A stretch of 11,480 bases of DNA from Chloroflexota bacterium (GTDB lineage: Bacteria > Chloroflexota > Chloroflexia > QHBQ01 > JADMIH01), in the NCBI GenBank assembly GCA_015478675.1, contig JADMIH010000120.1:1-11480 (forward strand), given 5' to 3'. Under the pieces are notes generated by a model. The model did no database searches and was not told where the DNA came from. It saw only the letters and a program-made list of their open reading frames with translations. Shown piece after piece: positions 5,528 to 11,480 of this stretch (its first letter is position 1; each line of letters begins with the position of its first letter). Both the position numbers and the translations under genes were made by a program.

Positions 5528-8500
5528 ATGGCGGGTAACAAGGCAATTTACGACACAGCTATGAAGCGCGCTCACGAGTATGCATGGGCCAATCAGTGGG
5601 ATCGTGCTCAGAAAGAGTATGGCCGGGCACTCACCGAGTTCCCTGAGGACCGTACTGCTCAGCGCAATATGGCCCAGTGCCTTTTCCGGCTGCGGCAATG
5701 GCCCGAAGCGTTGGCGGCATATCAGGAGCTTATCAATACCGATCCAGGGGACCTCTTTGCTATCAACAGGCTCGCGGAGGTTTACCTGGCTGTCGGTCAG
5801 CCTGATAACGCACTGTCTACCTACACTCGCCTGGCCAATCTTTACATTGCGGGCAACCAACTGCACGAAGCGATACGCGCCCTGCGAGATTTGTCTCGCG
5901 CCTTGCCTAGAAACCGGGACACTCACAACCGCCTTCTTGAGCTGGCGCAGGAGGTGGGTGATCGCCAGGCACAGGTCGCCGAGCACCTGGCGCTCTCCGA
6001 GATTGCCCTGGGAGAAGGTAAGTGGACAGAGGCGCAGGGCCACGCCGACGCTGCCGCTTCCTTTGACCCGGAGAACCCTGATGTACGCCGCTGGTCTGTC
6101 GCCGTGCGGCGTAAGCTTGCGGAGAGCGTGGGCACCAATGTGTTATCGGGCGATGTTTCCGAGATGGGTATACGCCCTGCCGGTGCACCCGGCACGCATA
6201 TGCTGCCGCAGGCCGACCTTGAGCCTCCCGAAGCGGCTGCCCTCGTAGAACAGGCCACTGCCGCCCAGGACAATGGTTATTTTAAGCAGGCGATGGAATT
6301 GTACGACCAGGCAGTACGCGCAGGCGCTCGCCGCCCTGCTGTCTTCTACAACGCCGGTCTCCTCAACCAGCAGATGGGCCGCCCTGATCTGGCTATCCCC
6401 TTCCTTGAGCGTGCTTTGCAAGACCCTGAGTTCGCTATGTCGTCCAACTACGTTATCGGCAAATGCCACCATTCACTACGCAATTACAGCAAAGCTGCTA
6501 ATGTTCTTGAGCGCGCCCTTGCCCTGGTGGACCCCGGTAAGTTAGCGCGCACAGACGTAGATGAGCTGCTCGAATTGTACACTGCCGCTGCGGACGCCAA
6601 CCTTGCCGATAACAATCCTGGCCGCGCCGCCTCGCTGTATAGCAATCTGGTGAACCTGCTCAAAGAGCGTCGCTGGGCGATACCGCAGCTTCCTGAGCTA
6701 GAGAAGAAAGCAACAGAACTCTACAACACCAGCATCCAGAGCAAGCTCCTGGGCATCAGCCGGGGCGGCAGCATGCTCGATGCCGGCTTCGACGGAGGCG
6801 CTATCGAGGCGACTCGCGTTATAGTTGATGGGCAGCCCGGCGCTGAGGGCGCTACCACTCAACTGCCCATGGGCACCGGTGCAATCGTGGGTGAAGCCAG
6901 TAACCAACCACCTTCTTTTGGAGAAGCGCCCACCACGATGATGCGCGGCACAGGCGGCAACTTGCGCACGATTACCGAGTACTTGCGCGCTGCCGATATT
7001 CCAGGCCACCAGGAGCCTGATGAGGAAACAAGCGAAAACGCCACGCTTATCAGTCGCATAGCCACCGAAGCACCTTCGGCGCTGGAAGCTAACGCCGGCC
7101 AGCACACCTTCACTGCTCTGCCCAGCTCCACGCTCGTGAACATCGAGCAGCAAAGCCTGAGGGTGCAGCGCCTCCTCGCTGAAGGAGAGCAGGCAATGAG
7201 CGAGGGCCAATGGAACTCCGCTGTAGATATCTGCATGGCGGTAATCGTGCTGGAATCGGGTTATCTGCCTATTCATATGCTCCTCGGCGACATATACCTG
7301 CATCAGGGCAAAACAGAGGAGGCCTTCACCAAATATCAGACGGTGATGGACTCCTATATGGCCCGGCAGGAGGCCGAAAATGCCGCCGAAGTTTGCCGCC
7401 GTATGCTGCAACTTCAACCTGATAATCCCTCGTTACAGCAACGTCTGGGTGTGCTCCTTATGGCGGCAGGCAAAGCCGACGAAGCAGCCAAAGCTCTTTT
7501 ATCTATAGTTGATAAGCTTCATCTTCAGGGTGACACCGAACGCGCCCTGCAGGAAGCGCAGGCGCTCAACGCCCAGATACCCGACTCGTCGGAGATAGCG
7601 CTGGCTTTAGGCACGTACCAGATGGCGCTAGGCAGCGTCAGGCCGGCGCTTGCCGAACTGGGCCGCGCTTTACAACTCAACCCGGGTAACGATATCGCCC
7701 TCGCTCGCCTCTATATACTGCTGGCAATGACCAACGATCCTACCCAGTGGGATGCTTTGCAGAGTGTTCTAGAGCGTGCCTCCAAAGACAAGTCTGAGAA
7801 CCGCCTCTTTATGGAAGAGCTTTATTCAGCGATGAAGCGTAAGCCTGTACCCTCCGTATATTACGGTATCGCTACTCTGGCCGAGCGGTCAGAGATGCCC
7901 GATGTCGCCGCAGATGCGCTTGACCAGGGTTTGCAGGCCATGTCGCTCAGCGCTACCTCGGAACTAGACCCATCGTGGCTCCTCCTGGAGATATTGATGT
8001 GCCAATCGCGCGCCGACCTGGCTTTGCAGGCGAAAGAAGGGGCCGTGTCCGCACAATATTATGCGCGTGCTCTCGACCTCTTGAAAACGCACGGCGCGCT
8101 CGACGACGCCGGCAATGCCTTCCAAACCGCTCTTCTCCAATCGCCGCGCCCGCAGTACAGTTTTGTGCGCCTCTCCGACCCGACGCAACTTTACTACGGC
8201 CTTGCCGAAGCCCATGCCTCGCAAAACCACTGGGAAGGCGCGCTCTCCGCTTTGCAGGCGCTCAAGCTCCTTATGCCTACCGACCACTCTGTGCATACTC
8301 GCCTTGCCGACATATACTTCCGCCAGGGGCAGCTACAGCAGGCGCTCGCTGAACTTAATGATTTGCTGGTACTTTATCAAAAGGCGAACGACCACGAGAA
8401 AACCCTGGAGACTCTGGGCCATATGTCGCGTCTGGCTCCCAACAACGTGCCTGTACACCGCAAGCTCAGTGATATGTATCTCAAGCTGGGGATGACCGAA

Positions 8501-9058
8501 TATGGGCTGACTGAGCTTAGCACACTCGCCGAGCTACAACTAAAGGCCGGCTTACTCAAGGATGCTATGCGCACCTACCAGAAAGCAGGAGATATACATT
8601 ATACGCTGGGGCAGCACGACCAGGCGATCAGCATATACGAGCGAATCGTGCGGATTGCTCCTCGTGATACTGAGGCTCGCCATCAGCTTATCAATATGTA
8701 CGTACAGTCGGGCAAGGTGGGAGATGCAGTAGCCGCCGAGCGCTCACTGGCCGAGATGTCGGCCCAGGAAGGCCGGACGGAAGAGGCGATAGGCGCGCTC
8801 CACCAGCTGCTGGCCCTTGCGCCCGAAGATGTGCCCGCGCACCACATGCTGGCGAAGCAACTTACCGCAATGGGCGAGTATGGTCAAGCCGCGCGCTTGT
8901 ACGGCCGCCTCCTCCGCCTCGACCCTGACAACGACCGTGTGCCGACCTTGCAGAGCGAGATGCTGCGTATGGCGAAAGAGGCCAAGCAGGAAGAGGGAAA
9001 AAAGAGCGTGCAAGAGAAACCCTCTAAAAAGAAGGAACCCGCTCCCAGCAGGAGGTGA
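5528..9058 (+). CDS. Very large tetratricopeptide-repeat scaffold protein
   Basis: The protein has 1176 residues and is made mostly of TPR helix pairs, which bind other proteins; no catalytic domain, signal peptide or membrane segment is visible. By eye the N-terminal array spans about residues 1-408 (units such as WPEALAAYQELINTDPGD and YSKAANVLERAL). A Gly/Thr/Pro-rich, probably disordered linker covers about 409-537. A longer second TPR array runs from about 540 to 1145 (units such as LQQALAELNDLLVLYQKAND and HDQAISIYERIVRIAPRD). The tail, about 1151-1176, is Lys/Glu/Pro-rich and basic. The linker carries spaced Thr motifs: Thr429-Arg-Val-Ile, Thr443-Thr444-Gln-Leu, Thr469-Thr470-Met-Met and Thr506-Leu-Ile. 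ATG 5528 has a modest purine-rich ribosome site (AAAGGAAAG, 5512-5520). A NuoB-like gene is coupled to its stop codon. Role unknown; probably a cytoplasmic scaffold. Confidence 0.9.
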   Translation: MAGNKAIYDTAMKRAHEYAWANQWDRAQKEYGRALTEFPEDRTAQRNMAQCLFRLRQWPEALAAYQELINTDPGDLFAINRLAEVYLAVGQPDNALSTYTRLANLYIAGNQLHEAIRALRDLSRALPRNRDTHNRLLELAQEVGDRQAQVAEHLALSEIALGEGKWTEAQGHADAAASFDPENPDVRRWSVAVRRKLAESVGTNVLSGDVSEMGIRPAGAPGTHMLPQADLEPPEAAALVEQATAAQDNGYFKQAMELYDQAVRAGARRPAVFYNAGLLNQQMGRPDLAIPFLERALQDPEFAMSSNYVIGKCHHSLRNYSKAANVLERALALVDPGKLARTDVDELLELYTAAADANLADNNPGRAASLYSNLVNLLKERRWAIPQLPELEKKATELYNTSIQSKLLGISRGGSMLDAGFDGGAIEATRVIVDGQPGAEGATTQLPMGTGAIVGEASNQPPSFGEAPTTMMRGTGGNLRTITEYLRAADIPGHQEPDEETSENATLISRIATEAPSALEANAGQHTFTALPSSTLVNIEQQSLRVQRLLAEGEQAMSEGQWNSAVDICMAVIVLESGYLPIHMLLGDIYLHQGKTEEAFTKYQTVMDSYMARQEAENAAEVCRRMLQLQPDNPSLQQRLGVLLMAAGKADEAAKALLSIVDKLHLQGDTERALQEAQALNAQIPDSSEIALALGTYQMALGSVRPALAELGRALQLNPGNDIALARLYILLAMTNDPTQWDALQSVLERASKDKSENRLFMEELYSAMKRKPVPSVYYGIATLAERSEMPDVAADALDQGLQAMSLSATSELDPSWLLLEILMCQSRADLALQAKEGAVSAQYYARALDLLKTHGALDDAGNAFQTALLQSPRPQYSFVRLSDPTQLYYGLAEAHASQNHWEGALSALQALKLLMPTDHSVHTRLADIYFRQGQLQQALAELNDLLVLYQKANDHEKTLETLGHMSRLAPNNVPVHRKLSDMYLKLGMTEYGLTELSTLAELQLKAGLLKDAMRTYQKAGDIHYTLGQHDQAISIYERIVRIAPRDTEARHQLINMYVQSGKVGDAVAAERSLAEMSAQEGRTEEAIGALHQLLALAPEDVPAHHMLAKQLTAMGEYGQAARLYGRLLRLDPDNDRVPTLQSEMLRMAKEAKQEEGKKSVQEKPSKKKEPAPSRR
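9050..9058 (+). promoter_or_regulatory. Shine-Dalgarno overlapping the TPR stop codon
   Basis: AGGAGGTGA is a near-perfect anti-16S match. The TPR stop TGA (9056-9058) forms its end. It places ATG 9061 as the start of the next gene rather than GTG 9055, which overlaps the Shine-Dalgarno itself. This arrangement implies translational coupling. Confidence 0.75.
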
Positions 9059-9060
9059 GT

Positions 9061-9504
9061 ATGGCAGGATCGTTGGACGTATACCATCTTCACATGGGCG
9101 GGCCGGACAACGCGGCTCTGGAGTGGCGAGCGCTTTATGCCCCTCGCTTCGCCCCTCGACTAAAGAATATGGGTGTCGCGTTCACGGCGTCGGCGGCTGA
9201 GGCCGACGTGGTGGTGGTAACGGGCTTGCTCACGCAGCGCAATGTTGATGCTGTGCTGGGGGAGCTTGAGTTGTTGCCTGCGCCATCGGTCCTTATGGCT
9301 GCTGGGGATGCGGCTATAAACGGCGGTGCGTGGGCAAAGGCCGATATGCCTGCTTTATCAACCTATGCCTTGAGCCACTACGCCGATGTGCGCATCTCCG
9401 TGCCCGGTGACCCCCCAACCCCGCAGGCGTTGATCGCCGGTCTGGTGGCTGCCGCCGAGCTTCTCTCCCGCCCCTTGGAGAAGCTGGCAAGCTGGGAAGA
9501 GTAG
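9061..9504 (+). CDS. NuoB / [NiFe]-hydrogenase small-subunit-like protein lacking all cluster cysteines
   Basis: The protein has 147 residues. The framework follows the NuoB / group 4 hydrogenase small subunit family. HMGGPDNAALEW (11-22) matches the GxCNGCDIEW region, YAPRFAPRLKNMGVAFTASAAEADVVVVTG (26-55) matches the stretch leading to the ADVLLVTG strand, AAGDAAINGG (80-89) matches GDCAxxGG, and VPGDPPTPQALIAGL (114-128) matches PGCPPRPEALLxGL. In the family these segments supply four Cys ligands to the proximal [4Fe-4S] cluster (N2 in complex I). Here the positions are Pro15, Ala18, Ala84 and Asp117, and the protein contains no cysteine at all. It cannot hold that cluster, so electron transfer is unlikely; a structural or binding role is inferred. 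No large subunit or other complex I gene is adjacent; the only partner in the unit is the TPR protein. The family match is by eye, without a profile search. Confidence 0.7.
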   Translation: MAGSLDVYHLHMGGPDNAALEWRALYAPRFAPRLKNMGVAFTASAAEADVVVVTGLLTQRNVDAVLGELELLPAPSVLMAAGDAAINGGAWAKADMPALSTYALSHYADVRISVPGDPPTPQALIAGLVAAAELLSRPLEKLASWEE

Positions 9505-9587
9505 CAAAAGCTCACTCCAATCTCTCCTCACGACAAGGGGAGGTTTGCTCGGCCCATGCTTGTGACACCCAGCATTCTACAAAAGGC

Positions 9588-9613
9588 AAGCCCCCACACG
9601 TGAGGGCTTTTGT
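9588..9613 (+). terminator. Intrinsic terminator of the TPR / NuoB-like unit
   Basis: AAGCCC (9588-9593) pairs with GGGCTT (9604-9609), with inner CA/TG pairing around a CACG loop, then TTTTG. A GC-rich stem and T-run are typical of Rho-independent termination, about 85 bases after the stop codon. Confidence 0.75.
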
Positions 9614-9617
9614 TCAC

Positions 9618-9659
9618 GAAAACAAACAACTCTGCCTTCGGGTAGAGTTGTTTGTTTTC
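9618..9659. terminator. Long perfect hairpin with UUCG tetraloop
   Basis: GAAAACAAACAACTCT (9618-9633) is perfectly complementary to 9644-9659. Inside it a G-U pair (9634/9643) and CC/GG close a TTCG loop (9637-9640), giving a 19-pair stem capped by the very stable C(UUCG)G loop. The right arm is itself T-rich (TTGTTTGTTTTC). It probably acts as a second terminator behind the first, and may protect RNA 3' ends. No separate T-tail follows. Confidence 0.7.
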
Positions 9660-9671
9660 ACCTTAATAGCT

Positions 9672-9691
9672 CACTTCTAGTGCCGGAAGTG
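9672..9691. other. Third hairpin, six-base-pair stem
   Basis: CACTTC (9672-9677) and GAAGTG (9686-9691) are perfect inverted copies around an eight-base loop, followed by TTCTTTAGC. Weak terminator-like element just after the UUCG hairpin. Confidence 0.35.
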
Positions 9692-9737
9692 TTCTTTAGC
9701 TGTCTCCTCTCAAGCATTTTATACCCATGCAGCTACT

Positions 9738-9743
9738 TATAAT
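9738..9743 (+). promoter_or_regulatory. Probable -10 element for the sigma-like gene
   Basis: TATAAT, a perfect -10 hexamer, lies 85 bases before the GTG start at 9829. No convincing -35 or TGn extension is present (CATTTT at 17-base spacing), so the call is moderate. Confidence 0.4.
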
Positions 9744-9812
9744 ATCAGCACTTAAGTTCTAAAATAGTGTGTAGAAGCTGTTGATTTCGGCTTGTGTTGT
9801 CAGGTCTGAGTA

Positions 9813-9819
9813 GAGGAGG
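9813..9819 (+). promoter_or_regulatory. Shine-Dalgarno that sets the sigma-like start at GTG 9829
   Basis: GAGGAGG lies nine bases before GTG 9829. An ATG at 9821 is only one base from it and opens a 26-codon frame of no apparent meaning, so GTG is preferred. Confidence 0.6.
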
Positions 9820-9828
9820 AATGAGATT

Positions 9829-10476
9829 GTGGGGAGTGCTGATAGAGTCAAGTGCGAGACTGATACAAAAGAAGATACGGAGCTTGAGGAGCTTGCCTTG
9901 AAGGCAAAGGCAGGCGAGCGGAGTGCACGCAACGCACTCTTCTTGCGCCTCGGCGCAAGGATACGCAGATGGACCAGCAGGGCAAGACGCCTGACACGCT
10001 TGAGTGGCTACCTGACGACCGAGGATGTAGACCAACAGGCATTCATAATCTTTTGCGGCCTGCTGATGGGCTGGGAGCCTGAGCGTACGCCCTTTCTGCC
10101 TTATCTGGCGAGCACGATGCCATGGCAGGCGCTGCACTACGTGAGAGGTGCGCTGCACTACCGGAGCAAGAACAGGGCGGTGGCGCTGGAGGAAGCCGAA
10201 TGTACAGCGCAAAGTGAAATCAAAGCAGAAGCGCAGCAAGGGGAAGAAGTATGGCGTGCGCTGTGGGGTAGATCCGCCTGGCAGTTGAGAAGCGAATGGC
10301 AACAAACTGTTAGCTTACGCTTCTGCCAGGGGTTCACTAGCAGCCAGATTGCCGCCTTCAGTGGCCGCTCGCGCCGCGCGGTAGACCGCGAGCTACATGC
10401 GGCAGTATCCGCGTTACGGAGGGATATACAGGAGGGTTGGGAGGACCACAGTACAGGTTTACGGGCCAGAGGGTAG
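9829..10476 (+). CDS. Divergent sigma-70-family-like protein
   Basis: The protein has 215 residues from GTG 9829. Residues about 18-112 look like a sigma region 2: a helix with ELALKAKAGERSARNALFLRLGARIRRW, then LTTEDVDQQAFIIFCGLL, the core-binding-type helix, then TPFLPYLASTMPWQALHYVRGAL, comparable to the -10 recognition helix. A short acidic linker (about 118-145) leads to region 4 (about 152-200): WQQTVSLRFCQGFTSSQIAAFSGRSRRAVDRELHAAVSALRR, a helix-turn-helix of the usual sigma-4 layout. It would direct RNA polymerase to a special promoter set. The family is divergent from standard ECF factors and no anti-sigma gene is visible, so its trigger is unknown. It converges on cdaA with three bases between the stop codons. 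A non-sigma HTH regulator cannot be excluded. Confidence 0.65.
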   Translation: MGSADRVKCETDTKEDTELEELALKAKAGERSARNALFLRLGARIRRWTSRARRLTRLSGYLTTEDVDQQAFIIFCGLLMGWEPERTPFLPYLASTMPWQALHYVRGALHYRSKNRAVALEEAECTAQSEIKAEAQQGEEVWRALWGRSAWQLRSEWQQTVSLRFCQGFTSSQIAAFSGRSRRAVDRELHAAVSALRRDIQEGWEDHSTGLRARG

Positions 10477-10494
10477 CAACTACTCTCTGGCCGT
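10461..10494. terminator. Hairpin spanning both convergent stop codons
   Basis: Bases 10464-10476 pair with 10480-10492 (13 consecutive pairs, one G-U) around a CAA loop; after one bulged G two more pairs extend it to 10461/10494. The TAG of the sigma-like gene (10474-10476) pairs directly with the complement of the cdaA TAG (10480-10482). It lies where a bidirectional terminator would sit, but neither strand shows a proper T-run after the stem. Confidence 0.55.
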
Positions 10495-11337
10495 TACTGC
10501 TTCATCGCTTTTCTTGGGGGTGGCTGTAGCGGGGCGCTTCGGATTGGTGGTGACACGGAAGAGGTCGAGCAAAGTCTTACGGAGTTTGTCGGGGCTGGAA
10601 ATACTTATCAAGCGGCCATTGGCAGCTATCGAGATTGTGCCTCGCTCTTCGCTTACTACCACAGCCACCGCATCCGAATACTCGGATATACCAAGCGCTG
10701 CGCGGTGACGGGTGCCATACTGTGGTGTGCCTAGCACGTTGTCCGAGAGGGGCAGGACCGCGCCCGCAGCCACTATGCGCCCGTTGCGGATGATTACCGC
10801 GCCGTCGTGCAAAGGCGAGTTAGGATAGAAGATGTTGCGCAAGAGCTGGTGCGATACGTCGGCATCAAGCGCCACCCCCTTGTCGGCGTAGTCTTGCAAC
10901 TGAGTTTGACGCTCAAGAATGATGAGCGCGCCGTGCTTTTGCCGGGCAAGGAAGGCGCATGCGGCAGCTACTTCGTCTATCATCGTCTCAACGGCGGCGC
11001 GGCCCCCGAAGAGATCGCGGTTGAACCAGGTGCCTGTGCGCCCAAGCTGTTCGAGGGCGCGGCGCAACTCAGGCTGGAAGACGATAGGTATAGCCACCAG
11101 GAGAGCCAAACCTGAGTTGCGAATCAGCCATGTGAGGGTAGTAAGCTGGAAGAGGGTCGAGAGGAGGGCGGAGGCGAGCCACAGGATGATTATGCCCCGG
11201 ACAAGCTGCACGGCACGAGTGCCCTGGACAACCGCCAGGAACCAGTAAAAGATCAGGGTGACGGCTGCCAGGTCGAGCAACGTTGACCAGTTGACCCGCG
11301 ACAGCACCCACTGAATATTCTGCACCGCTGCCCCCAA
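10480..11337 (-). CDS. cdaA: Membrane diadenylate cyclase CdaA
   Basis: This enzyme joins two ATP molecules into cyclic di-AMP, a second messenger controlling potassium and osmolyte uptake and cell-wall balance. At 285 residues it is near the usual CdaA length. Three membrane helices lie at about 17-38, 43-63 and 66-88, with VQGTRAVQLVRGI in the first loop as in the family. The cytoplasmic DAC domain (about 90-262) has SPLHDGAVII, with the catalytic DGA at 178-180, and GTRHRAALGISE, with RHR at 210-212. Both hallmark motifs are intact, so it should be active. A polar tail ends the protein. In Firmicutes cdaA is followed by ybbR (cdaR) and glmM; here the sigma-like gene converges directly downstream, so that operon is absent. 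The start is uncertain: TTG 11337 opens the frame, and GTG 11325 after GGGGG is the alternative. Confidence 0.95.
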   Translation of the reverse strand: MGAAVQNIQWVLSRVNWSTLLDLAAVTLIFYWFLAVVQGTRAVQLVRGIIILWLASALLSTLFQLTTLTWLIRNSGLALLVAIPIVFQPELRRALEQLGRTGTWFNRDLFGGRAAVETMIDEVAAACAFLARQKHGALIILERQTQLQDYADKGVALDADVSHQLLRNIFYPNSPLHDGAVIIRNGRIVAAGAVLPLSDNVLGTPQYGTRHRAALGISEYSDAVAVVVSEERGTISIAANGRLISISSPDKLRKTLLDLFRVTTNPKRPATATPKKSDEAVTARE

Positions 11338-11363
11338 CCCAGGAATACTAGCCTACTGCCTCT

Positions 11364-11392
11364 ATTCTAACCGTGAATGGGGATTAGGGCAA
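11364..11392 (-). promoter_or_regulatory. Probable cdaA promoter
   Basis: On the minus strand, TTGCCC (11392 to 11387) and TAGAAT (11369 to 11364) are separated by 17 bases, the ideal spacing. Transcription would start near 11357, about 20 bases before TTG 11337 and 32 before GTG 11325. Confidence 0.45.
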
Positions 11393-11413
11393 GAGGGTCA
11401 TGCCTTAGTAACT

Positions 11414-11480
11414 GTTCAGAGTTGGGGTGGAGCACTCTTCTTGGGGTATCTGTGCGCCCTCACCCCATGCCCCTCTCCCA
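11414..11480. repeat. Likely end of a dispersed intergenic repeat, cut by the window edge
   Basis: GTTCAGAGTTGGGG (11414-11427) matches 5248-5261 at 13 of 14 bases. The last 27 bases include CCCTCACCCC and CCCCTCTCCC, a pyrimidine-rich pattern often seen in interspersed repeats of Chloroflexota and other environmental genomes (general recollection, not searched). The element continues beyond the window. Confidence 0.35.

Larger units (their letters stand above)
9505..9828. other. Gene-free stretch with tandem hairpins and a promoter
   Basis: In 324 bases I see no gene. The left half holds three successive inverted repeats (9588-9611, 9618-9659, 9672-9691) and the right half a probable -10 element (9738-9743) and the ribosome binding site of the sigma-like gene. 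About 80 bases after the NuoB-like stop show nothing recognisable. Confidence 0.7.

Noticed and set aside
5480..6043. 187-codon open frame on the minus strand
   Set aside because: It is antisense to the N-terminal TPR coding region and the leader, and its translation shows no domain pattern. Other long antisense and shifted frames inside the TPR, rplI, dnaB and cdaA genes were rejected for the same reason.
9061..9504. A genuine NuoB subunit of complex I
   Set aside because: All four cluster cysteines are missing, the protein is short, and no other nuo or hydrogenase gene is next to it.
9588..9691. CRISPR-like array or insertion-sequence ends formed by the three hairpins
   Set aside because: The three inverted repeats differ in sequence, have no regular spacers and flank no mobile gene; terminator function explains them better.
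9821..9901. 26-codon ORF starting at ATG 9821
   Set aside because: Its start is only one base from the Shine-Dalgarno and it overlaps the sigma-like gene in another frame without recognisable content.

Overview
The window looks like chromosomal DNA of a Chloroflexota bacterium, possibly of the Ktedonobacteria type. This is inferred from the gene set: an L9 gene beside dnaB, a DnaD-domain protein fused by overlap to a Cys4-type DnaC/DnaI-like loader, a GT87 membrane protein, and a CCCTCACCCC-type interspersed sequence at the right edge. It is not proven by any marker gene. All clear genes run on the + strand except cdaA at the right end. I see no rRNA, tRNA, CRISPR array or transposase.

Layout. 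(1) 1-996: the C-terminal part of a GT87/DUF2029 membrane glycosyltransferase, entering from the left, followed by a probable terminator. (2) 1180-5214: a translation/replication block. An extended -10 promoter precedes rplI (ribosomal protein bL9 with a long disordered tail). Then come dnaB (replicative helicase), a DnaD-domain primosome protein, and a DnaC/DnaI-like AAA+ helicase loader whose start lies 95 bases inside the DnaD gene. Helicase, loader and primosome adaptor therefore sit together. (3) 5215-5527: a gene-free stretch with a large inverted repeat, an extended -10 promoter and leader hairpins. (4) 5528-9504: a two-gene unit made of a 1176-residue TPR scaffold protein and, coupled to it through a Shine-Dalgarno that overlaps the TPR stop codon, a small protein that resembles the NuoB / group 4 [NiFe]-hydrogenase small subunit but has lost all four iron-sulfur cluster cysteines. 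(5) 9505-9828: a cluster of hairpins (one a 19-pair stem with a UUCG loop) that closes this unit, then a probable promoter. (6) 9829-10476: a divergent sigma-70-like protein. (7) 10480-11337, minus strand: cdaA, the membrane diadenylate cyclase that makes c-di-AMP. It converges on the sigma-like gene with a 3-base gap, and both stop codons lie inside one hairpin.

The most unusual item is the TPR plus cysteine-less NuoB-like pair. It looks like a conserved fold re-used without its redox cofactor and tied genetically to a giant TPR scaffold. Its function cannot be read from the sequence. The rest is mostly core replication, translation and second-messenger machinery with some unusual gene-boundary architecture.
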